In this document: positions 32,181-40,962 of the stretch, piece after piece
Layout: every line of letters begins with the position of its first letter
Numbering within the stretch: the stretch's first letter is position 1
Origin: Verrucomicrobiota bacterium
GTDB lineage: Bacteria; Verrucomicrobiota; Verrucomicrobiia; Opitutales; Opitutaceae
DNA length: 47,257 nt
Direction: 5' to 3'
Assembly (NCBI GenBank): GCA_026398065.1
Contig: JAPLTR010000701.1
Location: 1-47,257 of the forward strand
Program-made: the position numbers and the translations under genes
Notes under the pieces: generated by a model
What the model was told of the DNA's origin: nothing
Database searches by the model: none
The model's input: only the letters and a program-made list of their open reading frames with translations

Positions 32181-32731
32181 GCGTGATGGAATTCGATGCG
32201 GGGGTGACGGAGTTTCGCGCAAAGCTGCACGGGTTCATCCGGCGGCGGGTGCGAGACGAGACGACCGCCGACGATCTCACGCAGGAGACGTTGCTGAAAG
32301 TCTATCGTTCACGCGCGGCGCTGCGGGACGGACAGCGGCTGGAGGCGTGGCTGTACCGCATCGCGCGGACCACGCTCATCGATTTTTACCGGAGACAACG
32401 GCCGAGCGAGGAGCTGCCGGCGGCCGTGGCGGCGGAGCCGCCCGACGAGATCGCGCGGTTGCGCGAGGCGGTGATTGTCTCGATGCGGCGTTTTCTGGAA
32501 GAGCTGCCGGAGGCGTACCGCGAGCCGGTGCGGCTGGCGGAGCTGGAGGGCCTGCCACTGGCGAAGATCGCACTGCGGAGCGGGCTGTCGCTGACGGCGG
32601 TGAAGTCCCGCGTGCAGCGCGGGCGGGCGATGCTGAAGAAGAAACTGCAGGACTGCTGCCGGTTCGAATTCGACCGACAGGGCAAGGTGATCGGGTGGGA
32701 GAAGCGCCCGGCGAAGCCGTGCGCCTGCTGA
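32177..32731 (+). CDS. sigZ: ECF-type sigma factor, SigZ-like, in the arsenic cluster
   Basis: The 184-residue protein has sigma regions 2 (ETTADDLTQETLLKVYRSRA, LEAWLYRIARTTLIDFYRRQ) and 4 (LPEAYREPVRLAELEGLPLA, SLTAVKSRVQRGRAMLKKKL). The extra C-terminal tail contains DCCRFEFDRQGKVIGWEKR and ends KPCAC, the pattern of SigZ proteins. No anti-sigma gene is adjacent. The four tail cysteines (CC and CxC) could bind As(III) or another soft metal and so make this a one-component regulator, but that is inference. It starts inside the arsN2 stop and ends 74 bases before arsR. Its target promoters are unknown. Confidence 0.88.
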   Translation: MSVMEFDAGVTEFRAKLHGFIRRRVRDETTADDLTQETLLKVYRSRAALRDGQRLEAWLYRIARTTLIDFYRRQRPSEELPAAVAAEPPDEIARLREAVIVSMRRFLEELPEAYREPVRLAELEGLPLAKIALRSGLSLTAVKSRVQRGRAMLKKKLQDCCRFEFDRQGKVIGWEKRPAKPCAC

Positions 32732-32769
32732 GGCGAAAGCGACAATTGAGCGACAAGGCATTTCGCCGC

Positions 32770-32805
32770 TTGAACAATATACCTAAAGAGGAATATAATC
32801 CGACC
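32770..32805 (+). promoter_or_regulatory. Near-consensus sigma-70 promoter with ArsR-like dyad for arsR
   Basis: TTGAAC at 32770-32775 and TATAAT at 32794-32799 are separated by 18 bases. Between and over the -10 lies an imperfect dyad, ATATACCT-AAAG-AGGAATAT (32777-32796), with one mismatch per arm pair. Transcription would start at about 32805-32807, which is the GTG at 32806. A repressor bound to the dyad would cover the promoter. Confidence 0.7.
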
Positions 32806-33201
32806 GTGGAACTCGTGAAGATCTACCAATGCCTGTGCGACCTGACCCGGTTGCGCGTGCTGAACGTGCTGGCGCACGGGCCGCTGTGCGTGTGCCATTT
32901 TCAGGCGGTGCTCGGCGAGCCGCAGGTGAAGATCTCCAAGCACCTGGCGTACCTGCGGACGCGCGGACTCGTGACGGCGCGGCGCGAGGGAAACTGGGTG
33001 ATCTACGCGCTGCCTGAAGCGGCGCGGCGTTCGCCGGAGCTGGAGGCCAATCTCGCCTGCCTGCAGGACTGCGCACGGGAGAATGCCGTGATGAAACGGG
33101 ACCTGGCGAAGCTGGCGAAACTCGATATCGGCTGCGCGCCGGTTGCGGCAGGGCGATCGGACAAAACCGGGTCGGAAAACGCGCGCTGCGGATGCCGGTA
33201 G
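32806..33201 (+). CDS. arsR: ArsR-family arsenic-responsive repressor
   Basis: Starting at the GTG at 32806, the protein has 131 residues and begins ELVKIYQCLCDLTRLRVLNV, the usual ArsR N terminus. The metal-binding motif LCVCH (Cys28, Cys30) is in helix 3, and the recognition helix is QVKISKHLAYLRTRGLV with the wing ARREGNWVIYAL. The C-terminal tail is Cys-rich (ACLQDCARE, IGCAP, RCGCR). In-frame TTG codons at 32746 and 32770 are alternatives, but they lie upstream of or inside a strong promoter. From 32806 the message would be leaderless. It should repress itself and the arsC/acr3 genes until As(III) binds. It is followed by DUF6428 after 43 bases. Confidence 0.9.
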   Translation: MELVKIYQCLCDLTRLRVLNVLAHGPLCVCHFQAVLGEPQVKISKHLAYLRTRGLVTARREGNWVIYALPEAARRSPELEANLACLQDCARENAVMKRDLAKLAKLDIGCAPVAAGRSDKTGSENARCGCR

Positions 33202-33244
33202 TCGGCTTCAGCTGCCGTTGGACGAGAGCAGCCCCCTGAAATTT

Positions 33245-33778
33245 ATGAACACAGAAAACAATCCAACCTTAGACCCCAGCGCGCCCTCGTGCGTGTGCGC
33301 CGCGCCGGAGCAGTCGGGCCCTGCAACGACCATCTCCGCCTTGCGCGCGGCGTTGGTGGCGGCGCCAGGGCTCCCGCTCACCGTGCTCTGGCCGGACGGC
33401 GACCCGATCGAAGCCCATTTCCATGTCACCGAGGTTGGACGCGTCCAGAAGGACTTCGTGGACTGCGGAGGCACGGTGCGGCGGCTGGTGAGCTGCCTGT
33501 TGCAGACCTGGGTGGGCGACGACGTGGACCACCGTATCACGGCGGGAAAATTGCTGAAGGCGTTTGACCACGCCGTGCCCGTGCTGGGTGGCGAGGACCT
33601 CCCGGTCGAACTGGAATATGAGGCCTGCAACGTGATCCAGTTCAAGATCGTCGCCGTGACGCAGGAGGCGGGAAGACTCGTCGTGCAACTGGGTGGCAAG
33701 CACACCGACTGCCTGGCAAAAGAGCTTTGCTGTGCGCCGGCGGCGGGTGCTGCCGCGCCGGGTGCGTGCGGCGGCTGA
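33245..33778 (+). CDS. DUF6428-type protein of arsenic operons
   Basis: The 177-residue protein starts MNTENNPTLDPSAPSCVCAA. The middle (IEAHFHVTEVGRVQKDFVDC, GGTVRRLVSCLLQTWVGDD, HRITAGKLLKAFDHAV) follows the DUF6428 pattern seen in ars clusters. Both ends carry cysteines outside the conserved core (CVCAAPE near the start; KELCCAPAAG and GACGG at the end), which may bind arsenite or another thiophilic ion. No catalytic role is known. It sits between arsR and arsC with gaps of 43 and 18 bases, so it is very likely cotranscribed. Confidence 0.82.
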   Translation: MNTENNPTLDPSAPSCVCAAPEQSGPATTISALRAALVAAPGLPLTVLWPDGDPIEAHFHVTEVGRVQKDFVDCGGTVRRLVSCLLQTWVGDDVDHRITAGKLLKAFDHAVPVLGGEDLPVELEYEACNVIQFKIVAVTQEAGRLVVQLGGKHTDCLAKELCCAPAAGAAAPGACGG

Positions 33779-33796
33779 TTTCGTAGTGACATTACC

Positions 33797-34258
33797 ATGA
33801 CGACCACCACTTCCGAAAAACCCCTCATCCTCGTCCTGTGCACGGGCAACTCGTGCCGCAGCCATCTCGCCGAAGGCCTGCTCCGGGCCGCCGCGGGCGA
33901 CCTGTTTGAAATCGCCAGCGCGGGCTCGAAACCCGCGGGCTACGTCCATCCGCTCGCGATCGAGGCGATGAAGGAGATCGAGATCGACATCTCCGGCCAC
34001 CATTCGAAGCACCTGAGCGAGTTCCTGGACCGCAACGTCGAAACCGTTATCACGGTTTGCGGAAATGCGGACCAGGCGTGTCCGATCTTCCCGGGCCAGG
34101 TGAACCGCCACCACTGGCCGTTTGACGATCCGGCGCATGCGACGGGGACGGACGAGGAAAAGCGGGCGGTGTTTCGGCGGGTACGCAATGAGATCCGCCG
34201 GGTGTTCACCGCCTACGCGGACGGCCGGCGTGACGCGCTCAAGGCGCGGCGTGCGTAA
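33797..34258 (+). CDS. arsC: Arsenate reductase, thioredoxin-coupled (LMW phosphatase fold)
   Basis: The 153-residue protein has the phosphatase-type loop CTGNSCRS (Cys15 to Ser22). The two further redox cysteines are in [14 protein letters not shown] (Cys88 and Cys95), matching the Cys10/Cys82/Cys89 relay of the Staphylococcus enzyme. Other family marks are [19 protein letters not shown] and [12 protein letters not shown]. It reduces arsenate to arsenite in the cytosol with thioredoxin; the neighbouring Acr3 pump then exports arsenite. It lies 18 bases after DUF6428 and 18 bases before the pump gene. Confidence 0.95.
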   Translation: MTTTTSEKPLILVLCTGNSCRSHLAEGLLRAAAGDLFEIASAGSKPAGYVHPLAIEAMKEIEIDISGHHSKHLSEFLDRNVETVITVCGNADQACPIFPGQVNRHHWPFDDPAHATGTDEEKRAVFRRVRNEIRRVFTAYADGRRDALKARRA

Positions 34259-34276
34259 ACCAGGCTCCATTTTTCC

Positions 34277-35338
34277 ATGGCCGAAACCTCGCTGACAAAA
34301 AAACTCTCGTTTCTCGACCGCTACCTGACCGTCTGGATTTTTCTGGCGATGGCGCTGGGGGTGCTGGTCGGGCGCTTCCTGCCGCAGGTGCCGGCGGCGT
34401 TGACGGCGTGGAGCGTCGGAACGACCTCGGTGCCGATCGCGGTGGGGTTGATCCTGATGATGTATCCGCCCTTCACGAAGGTGCGCTACGAGGAGCTGCC
34501 GGAGGTGTTTCGCGACCGGCGGGTGCTCACGCTCTCGCTCGTGCAGAACTGGCTGGTGGGTCCGGTGCTGATGTTTGCGCTGGCGGTGATCTTCCTGCGC
34601 GACCAGCCGGAGTATTTCGCCGGACTGGTGCTGATCGGGCTGGCCCGCTGCATCGCAATGGTGATCGTGTGGAACGATCTCGCCGGCGGGAGCCGGGAGT
34701 ATTGCGCGGGGCTGGTGGCCGCGAACGCCCTTTTTCAGGTCTTCTTTTTCGCGCCGATGGCGTGGCTGTTCCTGAAGGTGCTCCCGCCGCTCGTGGGCGT
34801 GCGGTTGGGCGAGCTCGACCTGTCGGGCGTGACGATCGGTGCGGTGGCGCAGAGCGTGCTGATCTACCTGGGCGTTCCGTTCCTTGGCGGCCTTCTGACG
34901 CGGTGGATGCTGCGTCGCGGCGCCCGCGTGGCGTGGTACGACGGGAACTTTCTGCCGGCGATCGGGCCGGTGACCCTGGTGGCCCTGCTGTTCACGATTG
35001 TGGTGATGTTCAGCCTTAAGGGGGACGCGGTGGTGGCGATTCCGCTGGACGTGTTGCGCATCGCGCTGCCGCTGGCGGTGTATTTTGCGATCATGTTTGC
35101 CGCGACCTTCTGGATGAGCGTGCGCGCGGGTGCGGACTATCCGCGGGCGGCGACGCTGGCATTCACGGCGTCGGGGAACAACTTTGAGCTGGCGATCGCC
35201 GTCGCGGTGGGGGTGTTTGGACTGCACTCCGGGGCGGCCTTTGCGGCGGTGGTGGGACCGCTCGTGGAAGTGCCCGCCTTGATCCTGCTGGTGGGACTTG
35301 CGCTGCGGTGGAAGCGCGGGTTGGGTGCGGCGCCATGA
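34277..35338 (+). CDS. arsB: Acr3-family arsenite efflux permease
   Basis: The 353-residue protein has ten membrane segments and the Acr3 signature: [20 protein letters not shown], the conserved Cys125 in [20 protein letters not shown], and the helix with [20 protein letters not shown] followed by [14 protein letters not shown]. It exports arsenite driven by the proton gradient, across the inner membrane. It is not related to the ArsB pump family despite the shared symbol often used. Start and end are tight: 18 bases after arsC, and its stop overlaps the next start (ATGA). Confidence 0.96.
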   Translation: MAETSLTKKLSFLDRYLTVWIFLAMALGVLVGRFLPQVPAALTAWSVGTTSVPIAVGLILMMYPPFTKVRYEELPEVFRDRRVLTLSLVQNWLVGPVLMFALAVIFLRDQPEYFAGLVLIGLARCIAMVIVWNDLAGGSREYCAGLVAANALFQVFFFAPMAWLFLKVLPPLVGVRLGELDLSGVTIGAVAQSVLIYLGVPFLGGLLTRWMLRRGARVAWYDGNFLPAIGPVTLVALLFTIVVMFSLKGDAVVAIPLDVLRIALPLAVYFAIMFAATFWMSVRAGADYPRAATLAFTASGNNFELAIAVAVGVFGLHSGAAFAAVVGPLVEVPALILLVGLALRWKRGLGAAP

Positions 35339-35856
35339 ACATCGCGACGATGGCGGCGACCGACTGGTCGGCGGTGGCGGCGATCTACGCGGAGGGAATT
35401 GCAACGGGCCACGCGACGTTCGCCGTGGCGCCACCGGGAAGTTTTGAGGATTTTGCCGACGGAAAGCTCATGGCGTGCGCCGTGGTGGCACGAGATGAAG
35501 GGATGGAAGGTGGAGGGGTGCTCGGCTGGGCCGCGTTGACGAAGGTGTCGGACCGTTGTGTGTACGCCGGTGTCGCGGAGGTGAGTGTTTATGTGGCGGA
35601 GGCTGCGCGCGGACGTGGCGTTGGCGCGGCGCTGATGAGCGGACTGATCGCGCGAGCGGACGCCACCGGGGTGTGGACGCTGCAGGCGGGGATTTTTCCG
35701 GAGAATACGGCGAGCCTGGCCCTTCATGCGCGCCATGGCTTTCGGGTGGTGGGGCGACGCGACCGGATCGGCAAGATGACGCATGGACCGCTGGCGGGAC
35801 GCTGGCGCGACACCCTGTTGCTGGAACGGCGCAGTGAGGTGACGGGGCAGGAATGA
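35335..35856 (+). CDS. arsN1: ArsN1-type N-acetyltransferase
   Basis: I start the 173-residue protein at the ATG at 35335, which overlaps the pump stop. It is a phosphinothricin-acetyltransferase-like [44 protein letters not shown] for acetyl-CoA, and [20 protein letters not shown]. ArsN1 enzymes acetylate amino-group organoarsenicals such as arsinothricin. The variant loop [10 protein letters not shown] in the middle is acidic and Gly-rich. With arsM and arsN2 this suggests that the locus handles organic as well as inorganic arsenic. Phosphinothricin-like substrates are an alternative. Confidence 0.88.
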   Translation: MNIATMAATDWSAVAAIYAEGIATGHATFAVAPPGSFEDFADGKLMACAVVARDEGMEGGGVLGWAALTKVSDRCVYAGVAEVSVYVAEAARGRGVGAALMSGLIARADATGVWTLQAGIFPENTASLALHARHGFRVVGRRDRIGKMTHGPLAGRWRDTLLLERRSEVTGQE

Positions 35857-35874
35857 GAGTTGGGAGTTGAAAGT
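35857..35874. repeat. Short dispersed repeat word after arsN1
   Basis: GAGTTGGGAGTTGAAAGT is a tandem of related GAGTTG/AGTTGAAA words at the end of the arsenic cluster. Words of this type recur between genes in Verrucomicrobiota. It separates arsN1 from the HAD gene. Nothing else stands out in the 49-base gap. Confidence 0.45.
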
Positions 35875-35905
35875 GGAACGGTGCGTGCGAGCATAAACAA
35901 CTCGC

Positions 35906-36499
35906 ATGAAACTCGACATTCCGCCCGGGGACTTTGCCGGCTACATTTTCGATCTCGACGGCACGCTCGTGGACACGATGCCGCTGCATTATCGCGCATG
36001 GGATGCGGCGATGCGGGGCGTGGGACTTCAGTGCCCGCTCGACGAGGATCTGTTCTATTCGTTGGGGGGCGTGCCAACGCGGCGGGTTGCGGAGCTGATC
36101 GGCCAGCACTACGGCCTGAAAATCGATGTGGAAGAGGTGTTTCACACCAAGGAGCGGCTGTTTAACCAGATTCGGGCGGATGCACGGCTGATTGAGCCGG
36201 TGGCGGAGTTTGCGCGGCGCATGGCCAAGACCCACCCCGTGAGCATCGCCTCGGGCGGGACGAGCGACATCGTGCATCCGATGCTGAAGCTGACGGGACT
36301 GACGGAGGTTTTTCCGGTCGTGGTGACGGCGGACGATGTGGTGCATGGAAAGCCGGCGCCGGACATGTTCCTGCTCGCGGCGAAGCGCATGGGGGTGGAG
36401 CCGACCCGATGCTTGGTGTTTGAGGATGCGGAGCCCGGTATGCGCGCGGCGGAGGCGGCGGGGATGAAGTGGGTGCGGGTGACGAGTCGTAAAAAGTGA
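35906..36499 (+). CDS. HAD-superfamily phosphatase, beta-phosphoglucomutase-like
   Basis: The 197-residue protein has the four HAD motifs: DLDGTLVDTMPLHYRAW with nucleophile Asp16 and acid Asp18, the Ser/Thr motif SIASGGTSD, Lys in VVHGKPAPDMFLLAAKRMG, and FEDAEPGMRAAEAAGM. The helical cap is inserted after motif I. Length and sequence are close to YqaB-type sugar-phosphate phosphatases in subfamily IA. The substrate is probably a small phosphosugar, but it cannot be fixed. It follows the arsenic genes after a 49-base gap with a repeat word and may or may not belong to their transcript. Confidence 0.9.
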   Translation: MKLDIPPGDFAGYIFDLDGTLVDTMPLHYRAWDAAMRGVGLQCPLDEDLFYSLGGVPTRRVAELIGQHYGLKIDVEEVFHTKERLFNQIRADARLIEPVAEFARRMAKTHPVSIASGGTSDIVHPMLKLTGLTEVFPVVVTADDVVHGKPAPDMFLLAAKRMGVEPTRCLVFEDAEPGMRAAEAAGMKWVRVTSRKK

Positions 36500-36645
36500 C
36501 CACGTCGGTGTCGCGGAGGTAGTGTAACTACGCTGTGGTTCTGCGTTGTGCTGATTTTGCCATTGGCGGATAAAGCGGTTTCGGTCATCTCGACTCGAAG
36601 CTGGCCAGTGTTATGGCGCACCGTGAAGTCCCCCACCTACCCACA

Positions 36646-39603
36646 ATGAGAAACTCGCTCAAAACCACCTTCCTGTTTGCCGTGTCGCTCGTGCTAGTCA
36701 TGGGAGGGGCCGGTTGCACCAAAGAAGCCAAGAAGGCCCGTCGTCTGTCGAAGGCCAACGAGTACTACCAAGCCGGGGAGTACGAAAAGGCGGAGATCGA
36801 GTACAAGAATGTCTTTCAGATCGAACCGATGAATCCCGAGGCTGTGAGCCGGCTGGGCATCATCTTTTTCGAACAGGGTCGGGCGGGAATCGCGGCGGCA
36901 TTCCTGATCAAAGCACGCGAACTCCAGCCAGACAACTTGGATGCCCGGATCAAACTGGCCATGGTTTACGCCGGGACTGGCCGGCTGGCGGAGGCGCGCG
37001 AGGAGGCCATTTATGTGTTGGATCACCGTCCCAACGACGAGGACGCACCGGTCTTCCTTGCGGAGACCGCGACACAGTCAAAAGAGGCCGATGAAATCCG
37101 GCAGCGTCTGCAGAAGCTGCCCAACGTCCAGACCGCTCCGGTCCAACTCGCGCTCGGTTTGCTCGATTTGCGTCAAGGGAAGCTGGCGGATGCTGAAGCC
37201 GCGTTCAATCGCGCGAAGGCTTCGGCTCCGAATTCGGCGGCAGTCCATTTTTCTCTGTCTACGCTCTACATGGCTCAGAAGAAGATGACTGAGGCCGGTA
37301 AGGAACTTGAAACTGCAGCTTCTCAGTCCCCGATTCGGTCCCCTCGTCGAATCCGGTACGCCCAGTTCAATATCCAGACTGGCAAGCTTGAGGTGGCACG
37401 GCAGATCCTGAACGAAATCACTCAGAAGGCTCCGGATTCGGTGACTGCGTGGATGCTGTTGGCTAACATGGGAATGGCTGAGAAGAAATATGACAATAGT
37501 TTGGCGGCATTGGCTAAGTTACTCGCACTCGACCCTTTGAATCATGATGCCCTTCTGCTCCGTGCGCGGGTATTGTTCGACAAAGGGGACCGTGACCACG
37601 CGATCTCGGAGCTTGAGCGGCAGTCGAAGGTCTTCCCGAAGTCACCGGAATTGTTGTTCCAACTCGGCAAATCCCATTTGGCGATGGGAAATGCGGAGAA
37701 AGCGGCTGTGAGTCTGACGCAGGGCCTGGCGCTGGCCCCGGGGTTTCCCGGACCGACTCTCATGCTGGCGGAGGTGAATATCCGCCTCGGGAAAGCGGAT
37801 GCGGCGATCACTGCTCTGAAACCTTTTGTCCAAAAAAATCCCTCGGTTGCCGAGGCGAGGTTGCTGCTGGCCCAGGCGTACCGCGTCCAAGGAAAGCTGG
37901 AGGAGGCTCTCGAGGTCTACCGGCAGATTGAAAAGGCGTTTGCGCCCCGGCCAGAGCCCGCCCATCTCAGTGGCCTGATCCTCCTCCAGCAGAAGAAGTG
38001 GGAAGAGGCGCGGGCCGCCTTCACCAAGGCGCTGGAGATCGATCCCACGTTCATTGCGGCGACGGAACAGTTGGTCGATGCTGACTTGGCGCAGAAGAAA
38101 TACCCGGAAGCCAAGGCACGGGTCGACGCCATGCTCTTGAAGCGCCCGGAATCGGCGGAGTTGTATATCTTACTGGCCAAGATTCACTTGGCGGCATCTG
38201 ATCCCAAGCAGGCGGAGGCCGCACTCCAAAAAGTGGTGGCTCTGCAGCCTGATTCCCCGACTGGTTTCCTCATGTTGTCGCGGCTGTACATCGTGAGCAA
38301 AGAGAAAGACAAGGCGTTGGCCAACTTGCAGCAGGCGGTGGCAAAGAATCCGAAGAACGTGGAGGCCTTGATGCTGATCGCCGTGATCAATGAACAGCAG
38401 AACAATTTTGCGGCTGCGCGCGACAACTATGAAAAAGTGGTGGCGATCAGTCCTAAATTCGCGGTGGCGCTTAACAATCTGGCCTTCCTCTATTCCGAGC
38501 GATTTGGGGAATTGGAAAAAGCCTTTCAGCTGGCGCAGCGCGCCCGGGAGTCTCTCCCGCTGGATCCAAACATCGCCGATACCCTGGGGTGGATCGTCCT
38601 GAAGAAGGGCCAGTACACCCGTGCGGTCAGTCTGCTCTCTGAGGCAGCCGAAAAACTGCCGAAATCGGCGGAAGCGCAGTATCACGTGGGTATGGCGCAG
38701 TATCAGATGGGGGCTGAGAAGCCCGCCAAAGCAGCGTTGGAGCGGGCGTTGGCGCTTAATGCGACGTTTCCCGGGGCGACAGAAGCCAAGCAGGCGCTGG
38801 CGGTCCTCGCCATCGATCCGGTATCCGGTGGCGCTGCGGCGCAGAGCGCTTTGGAGAAAGTGGTGGCAGCGAATCCCAATGATTCAATCGCCCTGACCCG
38901 ACTTGGCGAAGTTTACGCGAAAACGGGAAATGTTGACAAGGCCAAGGCGACGCTGGAGTTGGCGCTGAAAGCCAATCCTGGCAACATCCCGGCGGCAATG
39001 GAGATGGTTCGTATCCATCTGTCTCAAAAGGAGACCACCAAGGCCATGGAACTTGCCAAGGCCACACGCAAGTTGGCCCCTGATGACCCAGAGGTGGCCC
39101 ACGCGATGGGCCAGATCGCCTTTGGGGCGGGCGACTACACTTGGGCGCTCAGCCTGCTTCAGGAGAGTGCGCGCAAACAGACCGAGGATCCGGAGGTCCA
39201 GTACGATATGGCCCGCGCGGCCTTTGCCAAAGGTCAAATTGCACAATTTTCGCCGGCATTGCGTCGGCTCACAATTATCGATGCGACCAAGGGTGGGAAC
39301 GATGGCAAGGCGCTGGAACGTGGTACTGCAGCGCGCGAAACGTTCTCCGGCGATCCCGAATTGTCGAAGGCCTTGGGAATGATAACCTACCGACAGGGCA
39401 GTTACTCCCGGGCGAAGAATTTCTTGGAGGAGAGTTTTCGGCAGCTGGGCTCTGATGCTGAGGTGGCATACTATCTCGGCATGGCGCAGCACAACCTGAA
39501 GGAACGGGCTGCGAGCCTACGTTCGCTGAAGAAAGCTCAAGAACTCGGCCTGAAGGCCGACTTGGCGGAAGAGGCCAAGAAAGTAATTGGAACTGGAAAG
39601 TGA
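36646..39603 (+). CDS. TPR-repeat lipoprotein of the PEP-CTERM/exopolysaccharide type (PrsT-like)
   Basis: The 985-residue protein starts at 36646 (MRNSLKTTFLFAVSLVLVMG) and has a lipobox ending GGAGC, so it is probably a lipoprotein. Nearly the whole mature part is tandem TPR units from ANEYYQAGEYEKAEIEYKNV to the C terminus, more than 20 by eye, for example EALEVYRQIEKAF and YEKVVAISPKFAVALNNLAF. Length and lipobox match the PEP-CTERM system TPR protein PrsT, found with exosortases and exopolysaccharide loci. Its gene is less GC-biased than those to its left. The nearby PEP-CTERM and polysaccharide export genes support this role. Start codons further upstream (36613) lack a signal peptide directly after them. 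Confidence 0.87.
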   Translation: MRNSLKTTFLFAVSLVLVMGGAGCTKEAKKARRLSKANEYYQAGEYEKAEIEYKNVFQIEPMNPEAVSRLGIIFFEQGRAGIAAAFLIKARELQPDNLDARIKLAMVYAGTGRLAEAREEAIYVLDHRPNDEDAPVFLAETATQSKEADEIRQRLQKLPNVQTAPVQLALGLLDLRQGKLADAEAAFNRAKASAPNSAAVHFSLSTLYMAQKKMTEAGKELETAASQSPIRSPRRIRYAQFNIQTGKLEVARQILNEITQKAPDSVTAWMLLANMGMAEKKYDNSLAALAKLLALDPLNHDALLLRARVLFDKGDRDHAISELERQSKVFPKSPELLFQLGKSHLAMGNAEKAAVSLTQGLALAPGFPGPTLMLAEVNIRLGKADAAITALKPFVQKNPSVAEARLLLAQAYRVQGKLEEALEVYRQIEKAFAPRPEPAHLSGLILLQQKKWEEARAAFTKALEIDPTFIAATEQLVDADLAQKKYPEAKARVDAMLLKRPESAELYILLAKIHLAASDPKQAEAALQKVVALQPDSPTGFLMLSRLYIVSKEKDKALANLQQAVAKNPKNVEALMLIAVINEQQNNFAAARDNYEKVVAISPKFAVALNNLAFLYSERFGELEKAFQLAQRARESLPLDPNIADTLGWIVLKKGQYTRAVSLLSEAAEKLPKSAEAQYHVGMAQYQMGAEKPAKAALERALALNATFPGATEAKQALAVLAIDPVSGGAAAQSALEKVVAANPNDSIALTRLGEVYAKTGNVDKAKATLELALKANPGNIPAAMEMVRIHLSQKETTKAMELAKATRKLAPDDPEVAHAMGQIAFGAGDYTWALSLLQESARKQTEDPEVQYDMARAAFAKGQIAQFSPALRRLTIIDATKGGNDGKALERGTAARETFSGDPELSKALGMITYRQGSYSRAKNFLEESFRQLGSDAEVAYYLGMAQHNLKERAASLRSLKKAQELGLKADLAEEAKKVIGTGK

Positions 39604-39961
39604 ACTACGTAGTTAGTGCGAAAAGTAGCCATTGGCTAAATTACGTATCGGCAGGGTATTAGTCGCTGTGTCGAGATTTCTTACGAATTTTTGCGATGGT
39701 TTTCACCTCCACTAGTTTTTGTTTGATAACATATTAAGTCAGATTTCTGGTTCCCGGAGCCAAATCTGGCTCGTTTCGTCGGAAATGCTTACCTTTCCGT
39801 CGGCCATTGATCCAAATCGGCCAAAGGCTACGTATTTTAAGCGATTATTATCATGCTTATTATCAACGATTTGTGCCAATTTTCACCGCTTTCTTTGGCA
39901 TTGGCACCAAACGCGCTGTACGTAGTAATCTTCGGTCTAGGTAACCGCCAATTCGACTAAA
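39604..39961. other. AT-rich intergenic region dense in dyads
   Basis: No gene is seen in these 358 bases. The region is far more AT-rich than the rest of the window. It holds a perfect palindrome AACTACGTAGTT at 39603-39614, a second one TAGCCA-T-TGGCTA at 39626-39638, and four copies of TACGTA (39606, 39642, 39829, 39919). A partial sigma-54-like pair (TGGCAC at 39902, GC 8 bases after it) lies 46-60 bases before the next start, without the usual TTGC. It is probably the control region of the PEP-CTERM gene. Confidence 0.5.
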
Positions 39962-40906
39962 ATGAAAACAAGCAAAACATACACTGCAGGATTCGCCGCC
40001 GCTCTGCTGCTGCTCGGTGCTTCCTCCGCAAACGCTGCTAACATCACCATCAGCGACAACAACATTGGTAGCAATGGTTACGTCGAGGATGATGGTTCCT
40101 CTTACAGTGGATGGTACAAGGGCGGATCCGCCTACTTGGCTACTTCCGGTGCGACTCAGGCAAAGTCTGAGTATCAGGAAGTTGAGCCGGGTATGCAAAT
40201 CGCCACTGGTTGGGATCTGGCGGCGTTCGTAACTCCAGGTTCGGGCAGGCTGGGTGTGGTCTCCGCTTACAACTTGGCAGAGGGTTTCGGTAACACGACG
40301 ATTGGGGACATCATGGTTTCGACCAACCCTGGCAGCGTGACTGGTTACGCCGATCCGGGTACTCCCTATCCGCACTACGTTGCCAACTCCGCTTACAATT
40401 TCAACTTCGCGATCAAGTTTGATTTCGCTGCGAATACTTACAAGGTATTGAAGATCGACGCCAATACGTTGATGGAAAACGGTGAGTACGCCGGTACGTC
40501 GAACTACAACGCGGCTTCGCAGCCGTGGCGTGTCGCCAATGCCTTTAGTGGAAATTTCGATGCCGCTCACGGTTACAATCTGGGTACTGAGATCTTTTCT
40601 GGTAGCCTCTATTACTCCAATACGGCATCCGTTGCGGCCATGAGCGCGCTTACAGGCTACACTGTGACAAACGAGTATAAATACTACGCCGAAGTGAGCA
40701 CCGGTTGGCTAGCTCCCTTCCTGCCCGCCACCAATCCGAGCGTGCTATACAAGCTCACAATGGAATGCGGTAACGATAACATGCTGGGCTCCCAGACGTC
40801 CGGTTTCAATCAAGTTCCTGATGGGTCTGCCACATTGGCGCTCCTAGGTCTAAGTTTCCTGGGCCTTGTTGGAGCGGCAAAGTTCAAGAGCCGTAAAGCG
40901 GCCTGA
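39962..40906 (+). CDS. PEP-CTERM (VPD-type) secreted surface protein
   Basis: The 314-residue protein has a signal peptide (KTYTAGFAAALLLLGASSAN), a Gly/Ser/Asn/Tyr-rich beta-type body, and the sorting tail VPDGSATLALLGLSFLGLVG with the basic end KFKSRKAA. I see no catalytic motif. It is probably exported by Sec, processed by an exosortase and placed in the extracellular matrix. A strong intrinsic terminator directly follows, so it is a single-gene transcript. The long AT-rich upstream region suggests careful control or high expression. The body may be a lectin-like or structural domain. Confidence 0.87.
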   Translation: MKTSKTYTAGFAAALLLLGASSANAANITISDNNIGSNGYVEDDGSSYSGWYKGGSAYLATSGATQAKSEYQEVEPGMQIATGWDLAAFVTPGSGRLGVVSAYNLAEGFGNTTIGDIMVSTNPGSVTGYADPGTPYPHYVANSAYNFNFAIKFDFAANTYKVLKIDANTLMENGEYAGTSNYNAASQPWRVANAFSGNFDAAHGYNLGTEIFSGSLYYSNTASVAAMSALTGYTVTNEYKYYAEVSTGWLAPFLPATNPSVLYKLTMECGNDNMLGSQTSGFNQVPDGSATLALLGLSFLGLVGAAKFKSRKAA

Positions 40907-40932
40907 TTCGAGCGAAAGATTTCTTTCAGACT

Positions 40933-40962
40933 GAGCGCCATCCGCAAGATGGCGCTCCTTTT
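40933..40962 (+). terminator. Intrinsic terminator after the PEP-CTERM gene
   Basis: A perfect 10-base stem, GAGCGCCATC / GATGGCGCTC, with loop CGCAA is followed by CTTTTG. It begins 27 bases after the stop codon of the PEP-CTERM gene. Confidence 0.9.

Noticed and set aside
33269-35434. Minus-strand frame of 721 codons across DUF6428, arsC and acr3
   Set aside because: It is Arg/His/Gln-rich and antisense to three well recognised arsenic genes.
39902-39917. Sigma-54 promoter before the PEP-CTERM gene
   Set aside because: TGGCAC and a GC pair are present at about the right spacing, but the -12 element is GCGC rather than TTGC. I mention it only as part of the intergenic region.
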